From NCBI GenBank assembly GCA_964594235.1, contig CAZQMF010000048.1, positions 1 to 9,007 of the forward strand: a DNA stretch of 9,007 nt, in the 5' to 3' direction. A program made the position numbers and the translations under genes. This DNA comes from CAYLHS01 sp964594235. Its GTDB lineage: Bacteria > Actinomycetota > Acidimicrobiia > Spongiisociales > UBA4744. Positions 1-5,962 of this stretch are shown piece by piece (position 1 is the stretch's first letter; every line of letters starts with the position of its first letter). Under the pieces are notes generated by a model. That model saw only the letters and a list, made by a program, of their open reading frames with translations. It was not told the origin of the DNA and made no database searches.

Positions 1-1396
1 TCGTCAGCTCGGAATTGGCTGCGATGATCCGGCGGTCCATCCCGACGGCGATGACGCCGACGGGCGCGTGCTCGAAGATGGCCCTGAACCGTGCCTCCGA
101 CTCACGCAGGGCGTTCTCTGCTTCGTGTCGGGAGGTGGTATCGACGAGCGCGCCTTCGAAGTAGGCGATGCCGCCGTCCTCGTCGTAAACGACTCGTGAG
201 CTGTCCCTCACCCAGATCCGGCGTCCGTTGTAGGTAACAAGCTCTTCTTCCACGCCGAGGAGCCGCCCTTCAGCTTCGAGCCGGCTCATCATCTCGTCCC
301 GTCCGGTTGGGTCGACATATGCGTCGTTGACGTCCATCTCGAGCATGGTTTCCTTGTCGGGGAAACCGAGCAGCTCGACGAGGGCCGGGTTTGCATCGAG
401 GATCGTGCCGTCGGGGCTGGTTCGGTAGAGGGCGGCGGGGATGCCCTCGAACAGGCCCTGGTACCTGTGTTCCGACGAGGAGAGGGCCAGCTCGGTCGAC
501 TTCTGTTTCGAGATATCGACGATTTGCAGAAAGCAGGAGTCTCGTTCCCCGGCTTCATCGTGGATCAATGTGGCGGTGATGCCGGCCCAGTACTCCGACC
601 CGTCTGCGCGAACGAGCCTGTCTTCCGCCTGCCAGTCGGTCGGCCCCCCGGCAAGAGCGCATGTGAGGCGTTCGTGCGCAGCCTCCTGGTCTTCGGGTGT
701 GATGAGGTTGCACCACTTCATCCCTATGAGCTGGTCGTGCTTGTAGCCGATCTGTTCGCAGAAAACCCGGTTCACTTCGGTGATGAGGCCTCTGGCGTCG
801 AAGGAGACCATGCCCGTCGCGGCGCGATCGAACGTCAGCCGCAGTCGTTTCTCACTGGTCGCAAGATCCAGATCGGCACGATCGAGGATGTCCGAGACCT
901 TCAACACGAGAATTCCCACGAACAGGATCACGACCAGGGGGAGACCGAACTCCACGAACCGATCCACCCAGGTGACACCGCTCTGATAGAAGTATGGGAG
1001 CGCTCGGTTGCTGGAGAGCACGCTCGCCACTGCGATCGCAACGGTTATCAGGAACATCTCGCTCATCAGTGCGATTGCCCGCCGTCGGGACAGCAGGATG
1101 GGGGCAATGACGGTGATGCTGGCGAGGACGAGGTACACGGCGGGGGTCGATCCGAAGAACCACCAGATGATCCCTGTTCCTGCGACATCGTACGCAAGTC
1201 CCCATGCCGGGTTTGCTCTCTTGAGCCAGAGGGTGTTCAGACAGATGCCGACGACGGCCCCTATCGCCAGCAGTGCCACCTTCGGTGAAGGCTCCAGAAA
1301 CCAGATGAACACGAGGACCGAAGCGCCGATGAGGTAGCCGAAGTCACGAAGGCGCATGAGCAAGCGCGTCAGGCGTTCACGTGGCCTCTGGTCCAT
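1..1396 (-). CDS. Membrane-anchored multi-PAS sensor protein (partial, 3' end outside window)
   Basis: This is the N-terminal 465 codons of a longer protein that leaves the window at the left edge. Residues 1-170 contain about six hydrophobic segments (near 17-34, 40-57, 67-83, 85-103, 111-127 and 149-168) joined by short loops, a membrane-embedded input region. Three PAS-type repeats follow: about 183-298, 307-425 and from 433 onward. Each begins with a similar linker (SEKRLRLTF, SEHRYQGLF, SEARFRAIF) and each of the first two ends in a PAC-like strand closing on VDIS or VDTT. PAS domains bind small ligands or cofactors or relay signals. The output module (GGDEF, EAL, histidine kinase or other) would lie beyond the edge, so the class of sensor cannot be named. 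The ATG at 1396 is the first start codon after an in-frame stop, though no strong Shine-Dalgarno precedes it. Confidence in frame and PAS content is high; function is open. Confidence 0.9.
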   Translation of the reverse strand, partial: MDQRPRERLTRLLMRLRDFGYLIGASVLVFIWFLEPSPKVALLAIGAVVGICLNTLWLKRANPAWGLAYDVAGTGIIWWFFGSTPAVYLVLASITVIAPILLSRRRAIALMSEMFLITVAIAVASVLSSNRALPYFYQSGVTWVDRFVEFGLPLVVILFVGILVLKVSDILDRADLDLATSEKRLRLTFDRAATGMVSFDARGLITEVNRVFCEQIGYKHDQLIGMKWCNLITPEDQEAAHERLTCALAGGPTDWQAEDRLVRADGSEYWAGITATLIHDEAGERDSCFLQIVDISKQKSTELALSSSEHRYQGLFEGIPAALYRTSPDGTILDANPALVELLGFPDKETMLEMDVNDAYVDPTGRDEMMSRLEAEGRLLGVEEELVTYNGRRIWVRDSSRVVYDEDGGIAYFEGALVDTTSRHEAENALRESEARFRAIFEHAPVGVIAVGMDRRIIAANSELT

Positions 1397-1438
1397 GGAG
1401 GGGACATCGGCGTTCCGAGGGATCGTCTTGAGAAAGAT

Positions 1439-1474
1439 GTGACTACAGACCTAGATGCCAAAGGGACTAGTCAC
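1439..1474. repeat. 7-bp perfect inverted repeat between bpa and the PAS sensor gene
   Basis: GTGACTA at 1439-1445 is mirrored by TAGTCAC at 1468-1474 across a 22-bp spacer. It lies in the 96-bp gap (1397-1492) between two minus-strand genes, about 20 bp past the bpa stop and about 40 bp before the PAS sensor start. Read on the minus strand, the second arm is followed by ATCTTTCTC. It could therefore be a weak terminator for bpa or an operator for the sensor gene. Seven-bp arms are short enough to arise by chance. I see nothing else in this gap. Confidence 0.3.
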
Positions 1475-1492
1475 TGCGGAAAGAGCGACGGG

Positions 1493-1918
1493 CTAGAGAT
1501 ACTGGCCGGGCGGCTGCTCGGGGGCTTCCAGCGCCTTGCGGGCCCGAACCTCCTCGAGCTGCTGCTGAGCCGCCATCTGCTGGGTCCAGAGGCTCGCCTG
1601 GATGCCGTGGAAGAGTCCTTCGAGCCACCCAACGAGTTGCGCTTGTGCGATGCGTAGCTCCGACTCGGAGGGGACCTGGGATGTGAGTGGCAGGAACACC
1701 TCGTCGAGTTCTTCGCGGAGGTCGTCGGAGAGCGCTTCTTTGAGTTCGGTGATGGTGCTGTTGTAGACGGCGAGAAGCCGCTTGCGACCGGCCTCGTCGA
1801 GGGGTGCTTGGCGCACTTCGTCCAGCGTTGCTCTGGTCATCGAAGCGATGCGGATGAGCTTGGTCGGTTGTGCGACAGTGGATTCGACGACTTCGGGATC
1901 GGGTAGTTGCTCGTCCAT
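1493..1918 (-). CDS. bpa: Bacterial proteasome activator Bpa
   Basis: The 141-residue product matches the Bpa family (known in mycobacteria as Bpa/PafE, Rv3780). Bpa forms a ring that docks on the actinobacterial 20S proteasome and opens its gate for ATP-independent breakdown of unfolded proteins. Recognisable blocks are an N-terminal variable stretch (1-22), the helical core starting near LIRIASMTRATLDEVRQAPL, the conserved segment ELRIAQAQLVGWLEGLFHGI (about 87-106), a Q-rich helix, and the C-terminal GQYL tail (138-141) that inserts into proteasome pockets. Length is close to the usual size, somewhat short in the linker before GQYL. I chose the ATG at 1918 because family similarity begins after it. 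An in-frame ATG at 1945 would add nine residues (MSGSSRLRI) and has no better ribosome site. The tail predicts that a 20S proteasome is encoded elsewhere. No functional tie to the pilus genes is evident. Confidence 0.93.
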   Translation of the reverse strand: MDEQLPDPEVVESTVAQPTKLIRIASMTRATLDEVRQAPLDEAGRKRLLAVYNSTITELKEALSDDLREELDEVFLPLTSQVPSESELRIAQAQLVGWLEGLFHGIQASLWTQQMAAQQQLEEVRARKALEAPEQPPGQYL

Positions 1919-1938
1919 GATCCGTAGCCTACTGCTCC

Positions 1939-1968
1939 CTGACATCGAGGCGTTTCGGGCTGTAGACT
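1939..1968 (+). promoter_or_regulatory. Possible sigma-70-type promoter for the small HTH gene
   Basis: CTGACA (1939-1944) and TAGACT (1963-1968) are spaced by 18 bp and resemble the -35 (TTGACA) and -10 (TATAAT) boxes. The -10 lies 23 bp before the ATG at 1992, in the 73-bp region separating the divergent bpa and HTH starts. This rests on consensus resemblance only; actinobacterial -35 boxes vary, so the call is tentative. Confidence 0.4.
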
Positions 1969-1991
1969 ATCGTCAACCACCAAGGAGCGGC

Positions 1992-2201
1992 ATGGGCGAG
2001 CAGTACCCGGAGATTCTCGACACGGTGCACGTAGCCGAGCTGTTGGGGATGAACATCCAGATGGTGCGAAAGTACGCCAGGGAGGGGCGCATTCCCGCCT
2101 ACCGGCTGCCTGGGGGACGCACGTTCCGCTTTTTCCGTGACGAGATCATCGACTTTCTCAGACAGCACCCGGTCAGCGAGATGGTCGACGAGGAGGGCTA
2201 G
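1992..2201 (+). CDS. Small MerR/excisionase-type helix-turn-helix DNA-binding protein
   Basis: The 69-residue protein is essentially a single winged-HTH of the excisionase/HTH_17 kind. Residues 9-20 (LDTVHVAELLGM) and 21-31 (NIQMVRKYARE) form the helix-turn-helix, GRIPAYRLPGGRTFRF (32-47) is the wing with the typical G-R-I-P-A-x-R signature, and DEIIDFLRQ (50-58) is the closing helix. No effector or catalytic domain is present. It likely binds DNA as a small regulator or accessory factor; its target is unknown. The start at 1992 has a good Shine-Dalgarno (AAGGAG, 1982-1987) and family similarity begins just after it. The frame stays open upstream to 1782, but that extension runs antisense through bpa and is not credible. 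It is divergent from bpa and convergent with the unknown gene at 2354-2911. No integrase or phage gene is nearby, so excisionase activity should not be assumed. Confidence 0.88.
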   Translation: MGEQYPEILDTVHVAELLGMNIQMVRKYAREGRIPAYRLPGGRTFRFFRDEIIDFLRQHPVSEMVDEEG

Positions 2202-2215
2202 GAGCCGCCACGCCG

Positions 2216-2262
2216 TTCTTGCGTGAGTAGCGCCAACAATGTCGACCTAGCTCACGCAAGAA
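2216..2262. terminator. 12-bp perfect inverted repeat, probable hairpin between convergent genes
   Basis: TTCTTGCGTGAG (2216-2227) is exactly mirrored by CTCACGCAAGAA (2251-2262). If G2250 is bulged, TAG (2228-2230) can also pair with CTA (2247-2249), giving a 15-pair stem and a 16-nt loop. It starts 15 bp after the stop of the HTH gene, and the facing minus-strand gene ends at 2354, so a bidirectional transcription stop is the simplest reading. Neither flank has a T-run, so it is not a classic rho-independent terminator. A protein-binding operator is the alternative. The rest of the gap up to 2320 holds no open frame or RNA motif that I can recognise. Confidence 0.55.
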
Positions 2263-2322
2263 GTAGTGGTGGGGGCGAGCCGGCCTTCGCTGCTCCGACA
2301 CCGTGCCTGGTCGAACAGGTCC

Positions 2323-2366
2323 GCAACATATCACTATACATGCTAAACTAACGTTACATATGTTGC
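2323..2366. repeat. 9-bp inverted repeat in an AT-rich patch at the 3' end of the unknown gene
   Basis: GCAACATAT (2323-2331) is exactly mirrored by ATATGTTGC (2358-2366) across a 26-bp spacer. The whole stretch is clearly richer in A and T than its surroundings. The right arm overlaps the last four codons of the minus-strand gene that stops at 2354, so on that strand the stem would straddle the stop codon. A terminator for that gene or a protein-binding site are both possible. No coding signal is seen in the spacer. Confidence 0.45.
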
Positions 2367-2911
2367 TGTGTGCCGTGGCGGACGACGAAGGCGATGTGGC
2401 CAACCGGGATGTAGAGGCTGTCCTCATCGAGTGTGACAAGTGCCACGTGGTCCCTCGCGACGGCCGTGATCTGGCCAGACGCGACAATATCGACCAGAGG
2501 CGCAACGACCTCCACTTGTTCGCCGGTCAGTTCGTACTCGGTCAGTCGGGCCGTGAACGACGATGCTCCTCTCGCTCGCCCTCGGCCGGACGCATGAGCC
2601 CTGCGAGTGATCCGCATAGCGATTGGCCCTCCGAGGTTGACATCCGTGGAGCCGTCGACGGTGGCGACGGACGCGAGGTCACCCGCCGCATGGTGGATTG
2701 TGCCGGAAACGGAGTGACCGAGTGTGGTGATGGTCACAAGGTCGCCCCGCGCCATCGAGTCGAACGCTACTGCTCCAAGGCGGCGTGCACGTGCCGCGAG
2801 CTTCGCTGCGTCATGCTCGGCTTCCTCCGCATCGCGACGAAGTTCACTCTCCAGATCGCGGGCGATGTCGGATTCCTCCACGGCGGCCTTCCAACCAGTG
2901 GCAAACAACAC
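2354..2911 (-). CDS. Unrecognised protein, possibly two small beta-barrel (LSm/SH3-like) modules
   Basis: I do not recognise a named family in this 185-residue protein. Residues 8-45 are a charged, alanine-rich helix, probably coiled coil. Residues 55-102 (RGDLVTITTLGHSVSGTIHH and onward) and 138-179 (ending in SLYIPVGHIAFVVRH) have alternating hydrophobic strands with glycines like small LSm/SH3-type barrels, joined by an Arg/Gly-rich linker (103-117). No signal peptide or membrane helix is visible, so it is probably cytoplasmic. The start is GTG at 2911, just after an in-frame TGA. The adjacent TTG at 2908 is better spaced from the GAGG motif and may be the true start. The gene diverges from the pilus operon across 44 bp, which makes shared regulation plausible but unproven. 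Smooth codon use and the long frame opposite weaker antisense frames support it being real. Confidence 0.7.
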   Translation of the reverse strand: MLFATGWKAAVEESDIARDLESELRRDAEEAEHDAAKLAARARRLGAVAFDSMARGDLVTITTLGHSVSGTIHHAAGDLASVATVDGSTDVNLGGPIAMRITRRAHASGRGRARGASSFTARLTEYELTGEQVEVVAPLVDIVASGQITAVARDHVALVTLDEDSLYIPVGHIAFVVRHGTQQHM

Positions 2912-2955
2912 TACCTCGGCGATAGGATGGCCGGGTCACTGGGAGGCAATGGGAC
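2912..2955. promoter_or_regulatory. Short divergent intergenic region upstream of the Tad operon
   Basis: These 44 bp are the only non-coding DNA between the unknown minus-strand gene and the first pilus gene, so promoters for both must lie here or inside the flanking coding sequence. On the plus strand TAGGAT (2923-2928) resembles a -10 box, but no convincing -35 is placed before it. GGGAGG (2941-2946) is a good Shine-Dalgarno nine bases before the GTG at 2956. On the minus strand GAGG, close to 2914-2917, serves the divergent gene. The exact promoters are not resolved. Confidence 0.35.
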
Positions 2956-3582
2956 GTGACGGGGAGGCGAGGGCCGTTCGCGCGGCTTTCGACGGGGCAT
3001 TGGGTCATGCTGCTCGCCGGCATGGTCGCCGTTGTCCTGAACTTCGCGTTCCTTCGTTCGCAGCAGCACACGGTGGATGTTGCGATGGCCGCCGTCGACC
3101 TCCCCGCGGGGTCACTTCTTGATGCGTCAGAGGTGACGTTCACACCGGTCCACGCCGAGGAGTCGGTGGAGCGCGGATTGGTATCGAGAGCCGACCTGGA
3201 CTCTGCCCTGGTTGTTGCTCGAACGATCCCTGCTGGCACGCTTCTCTCCAAGATCGATTTGGCCACGCAAAGCAACGGGAGTCGGGCGATGAGCATCCCG
3301 ATCGACCGTGACCACGCCGTCGGTGGACTCCTCAGGCGGGGGGACCTCGTCGACGTGGTGGCGTCCGGTTCGGGTGCCGCCCGGTATGTGCTTGTAGGTG
3401 CCGAAGTACTGTCGGTTTCTGAGGCCTCGGGTTCGCTCGGGTCCGACTACTCGGTGACTCTGGCACTCGATGCCGACGAGGTCCTGCGGGTGGCGGCCGC
3501 CATGTCCGAAGGATCACTCGAGATCATCCGTTCGACCGGTGCCGACCCGCCAGAGGCGATGATCTTTCCGAGCGAGCCATGA
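2956..3582 (+). CDS. CpaB/RcpC-like SAF-domain protein of the Tad pilus
   Basis: The 208-residue protein has a short basic N-terminus, one membrane anchor (about 15-33) and a SAF domain (about 40-102) with the family pattern AVDLPAGSLLDASEVTFTPV and a second half around ARTIPAGTLLSKIDL. A CpaB/RcpC-like segment with GGLLRRGDLVDVVA (123-136) follows. Family members sit on the outer face of the inner membrane in Tad assembly; in secretin-bearing bacteria they work with the secretin, but no secretin gene is seen here. Its role in an actinobacterial envelope is inferred to be periplasm-like scaffolding or wall interaction. It is the first gene of the operon. The start is GTG with GGGAGG nine bases upstream, and the stop overlaps the next gene as ATGA. 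Family assignment is firm; the precise role is not. Confidence 0.88.
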   Translation: MTGRRGPFARLSTGHWVMLLAGMVAVVLNFAFLRSQQHTVDVAMAAVDLPAGSLLDASEVTFTPVHAEESVERGLVSRADLDSALVVARTIPAGTLLSKIDLATQSNGSRAMSIPIDRDHAVGGLLRRGDLVDVVASGSGAARYVLVGAEVLSVSEASGSLGSDYSVTLALDADEVLRVAAAMSEGSLEIIRSTGADPPEAMIFPSEP

Positions 3583-4697
3583 TCGACGATCCCGTCGTCC
3601 TGCTGGTCCTTTCGCCGAGAGACTGGGCGGCGCGGCTGCATCGCTATGCGGTGGACCATGGCGGTCTCCATGTCAAGGCTCGCATTCTCAGGCCGGAGGA
3701 GGTGGCCGTCGCCGGGTTCGAGGTGCTCGTTGTCGATGACATCACCTCCTTCCTCAGTCGGCGTCTCGTGGAGGAGGTCCACTCCCGCTCGGCGAGGGTT
3801 CTAGGCGTGTACGACGGTACCGACTTCCCCGAGGGCAGACAGCGTCTCTTCGCACTTGGCGTCGATGCGGTAGTCGAGGCCGCTACGGAGCCGGAGGAGT
3901 TCGTACGGCGGATCGGCCAGATGCGCTCCACGGGACCTTCGGCGGTGTCTGAGGGCCCTGGATCCGTGCCCGAGACGGGGCGGCTGCTTGTGGTAGGCGG
4001 ACCATTCGGTGGCACAGGCTCGACCGAGGTGGCCATCGGCATCGCTTCTGCGCTTCAGGAAGCGGGCGAGCAGACCGTGCTGGTCGATGCCGATGATGTC
4101 GCTCCTTCGATTGCTCAACGTCTCGGGCTTCCCGTTGTTCCGAACCTGCGCACACTGGTCGAGCAGTCGAGAAGCGGTGAAGCACTCGAGACAGACCGGA
4201 GTGCAGGCTTCGATGTCGTGTGCGGGCTTCCAAACGCTCGAGACTGGGCGGAGCTTCGTCCTGCTGATGTCGCGGCTGCCTTCGATGATCTGTTGAAACA
4301 AGCGGATGTCGTTGTGGCCGACATCAGTTCCGGCATCGAGCGACTTCCAGGCGACGGCCGTTTCCGCCTTGCGAGGCGCCTCGTCGCCGATGCCCGCACG
4401 ATCGTGGGAGTGGGAGTTGCCACGCCGAGTGGCGTGTCGCGGCTTCTGGAGTGGACGGCCGAAGCGAGGGCACTCAACGTGGCTGCCCGGTTCGTGGTGG
4501 TGTTCAACAGGGTTCCCTCGGGAGGGTTCGTGCGGAGCGAAGTAGCCCGTGAGATCAAGCGAGTGTTCGAACCTTCAGCAATCGGGTTCCTTCCGGAGGA
4601 TCGAAGAGTGCGCCGCGCCGCGTGGGAAGGGAACTCCGTGTCTCGTGGTCCGTTCTTCCGAGGTGTGGTCGGACTCGCTGCAGGGGTCGCCGTATGA
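3579..4697 (+). CDS. CpaE/TadZ-like (Ssd-type) MinD/ParA-family protein with degenerate Walker A
   Basis: The 372-residue product has an N-terminal receiver-like domain (about 5-115; VLVVDD at 49-54) and a ParA/MinD-fold domain (about 134-372). In this family the protein is thought to mark the cell location where the pilus machine assembles. The phosphate-loop position reads GGPFGGTGST (140-149). The signature lysine is replaced by Phe143 and the catalytic-type lysine by Ser148, so normal ATP hydrolysis is unlikely. The fold is otherwise kept: VLVDADD (167-173), VVVADISSG (244-252) and VVVFNR (306-311). Degenerate loops are known in TadZ and in mycobacterial Ssd proteins, so this agrees with the family. 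The gene overlaps cpaB-like and cpaF-like neighbours by ATGA at both ends, which implies translational coupling. The family is clear; the gene symbol is withheld because cpaE, tadZ and ssd are all used. Confidence 0.88.
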   Translation: MIDDPVVLLVLSPRDWAARLHRYAVDHGGLHVKARILRPEEVAVAGFEVLVVDDITSFLSRRLVEEVHSRSARVLGVYDGTDFPEGRQRLFALGVDAVVEAATEPEEFVRRIGQMRSTGPSAVSEGPGSVPETGRLLVVGGPFGGTGSTEVAIGIASALQEAGEQTVLVDADDVAPSIAQRLGLPVVPNLRTLVEQSRSGEALETDRSAGFDVVCGLPNARDWAELRPADVAAAFDDLLKQADVVVADISSGIERLPGDGRFRLARRLVADARTIVGVGVATPSGVSRLLEWTAEARALNVAARFVVVFNRVPSGGFVRSEVAREIKRVFEPSAIGFLPEDRRVRRAAWEGNSVSRGPFFRGVVGLAAGVAV

Positions 4698-5962
4698 GTG
4701 CCTATGAGGAGATCAGAGCCGCTGCAGTTCAGCTCATCGAGCGTAGGAGATTGGATGTCGGTATCGACCTCGTCGACACGCGGCTAGCCGTGACTGAGGC
4801 GGTTGACTCGTATCGACAGCAGGCGGATCGCGGGGCGGGCCGGCATCTTGCCGATCCTGCAGAGATGGTTGAGCGTGTGTTCCACGCGGTTGCGGGGTTC
4901 GGTGCGCTCACCGAGGTCCTCGCCGATTCAGGTGTCGAGGAGGTCTTCATCGAAGGAGACAGGGTGTCGTTCATTCGCGAAGGCGCTTTGCACGGTCTCG
5001 GGAGTCCGACAACCGAAAAGGAGAACCGACGTGTCGTCGATCGTCTCCTTGCCGACACCGATCGGCACCTCGACGCGGGGAATCCGATCGTGCAGGCGCG
5101 CGTGCTCAACGAGTCGGCCCGATTGACAGCCGTTATGCCACCCATATCGGACCGCCTCTCAGTCACGATCCGGCGCTATGCGCTGCGCAGGGAGACGCTC
5201 GGATCGCTTGTGAACTTGGGCGCGTTGACGCTGCCAGCCGCCGGCCTTCTCTGGGCCATCGCGAGGAGCGACAGCAGCATCGTTGTCTCCGGTCCGCCCG
5301 GTGCCGGCAAGACGTCGCTGCTTGCGGCGCTGATGGCCGCGATTCCCGCCGGCACATGCATCCGCTGCTGCGAAGAAGTGCGCGAGCTTCATGTGCCGAT
5401 CGTTCACGGTTCGTACTACGAGGCCAGACCGCCTTCTCTCGATGGCACAGGGGCGATCTCGTTGAGAGACCTCGTCAAGATCGTGCTTGCGATGCGGCCA
5501 GATCGCATCGTCGTTGGGGAAGTCCGGGGGTCTGAAGCGTTCGAACTAACGAGGGCTGTGAATGCTGGGTGTGGATTCTCGTGCACTGTCCACGCCAACT
5601 CGGCTCGTGAGGCGCTGACTGCGTTGGTGAACGCGGCGTTGATGGCAGGTGAGAACGTGACCGAAGGAGTGGTCAGAAACGTCTTCGCGTCGTCAATCGA
5701 CTTTGTGGTGCACCTCGATCGCGACGGCATCGCCCGCGAGGGCGAGGGGCTGCGGCGACGGGTCATGGAGATCCTGTCCGTGGTTCCCACCCTTGGAAGC
5801 GACTTCACGACGGAGCCACTGTTCGTGAGGGACGACCTGAGTGGCCCACTCGACTGGACGGGGGTGTTTCCACCCGACGATGTCACCGGTCGTATTCAAC
5901 GTGTCCTTCCTCGCGGGATGACTCTGCGATCTCTACTCGAGGGGAGAGTGTCGCCGCTGTGA
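4694..5962 (+). CDS. cpaF: Tad pilus assembly ATPase CpaF/TadA
   Basis: This 422-residue secretion ATPase (type II/IV superfamily, CpaF/TadA branch) is the motor of pilin assembly on the cytoplasmic face of the membrane. The N-terminal half (1-180) is the adaptor domain, including the segment GALTEVLADSGVEEVFIEG. The catalytic half carries Walker A GPPGAGKT (200-207), the Asp-box-like EEVREL (227-232), Walker B around RPDRIVVGEVRG (268-279) and the His box TVHANS (298-303). All key residues are present, so it should be active. The CEEVxEL form of the Asp box fits actinobacterial members as I recall them. Cysteines at 222, 225, 226, 293 and 297 are more frequent than usual near the active site. 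The ATG at 4694 overlaps the upstream stop (ATGA) and has CAGGGG upstream; the open frame reaches back to 4622 without family similarity. It is followed directly by the TadB gene. Confidence 0.95.
   Translation: MSAYEEIRAAAVQLIERRRLDVGIDLVDTRLAVTEAVDSYRQQADRGAGRHLADPAEMVERVFHAVAGFGALTEVLADSGVEEVFIEGDRVSFIREGALHGLGSPTTEKENRRVVDRLLADTDRHLDAGNPIVQARVLNESARLTAVMPPISDRLSVTIRRYALRRETLGSLVNLGALTLPAAGLLWAIARSDSSIVVSGPPGAGKTSLLAALMAAIPAGTCIRCCEEVRELHVPIVHGSYYEARPPSLDGTGAISLRDLVKIVLAMRPDRIVVGEVRGSEAFELTRAVNAGCGFSCTVHANSAREALTALVNAALMAGENVTEGVVRNVFASSIDFVVHLDRDGIAREGEGLRRRVMEILSVVPTLGSDFTTEPLFVRDDLSGPLDWTGVFPPDDVTGRIQRVLPRGMTLRSLLEGRVSPL

Noticed and set aside
467..1288. 273-codon open frame on the plus strand
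   Set aside because: It lies antisense to the PAS sensor gene, whose translation shows clear TM and PAS features. The plus-strand product is low-complexity with no recognisable domain.
1397..1438. Promoter for the PAS sensor gene (TTGGCA at the -35 place on the minus strand)
   Set aside because: No acceptable -10 box lies 16-18 bases downstream, so it was not listed.
1782..1991. N-terminal extension of the small HTH protein
   Set aside because: It would run antisense through bpa, and a good Shine-Dalgarno (AAGGAG) sits just before the ATG at 1992 where family similarity begins.
2263..2322. Possible tRNA fragment (a stretch reading GGTCGAACAGGTCC resembles a T-arm)
   Set aside because: The T-loop consensus is not met, and no acceptor or anticodon stem can be folded around it.
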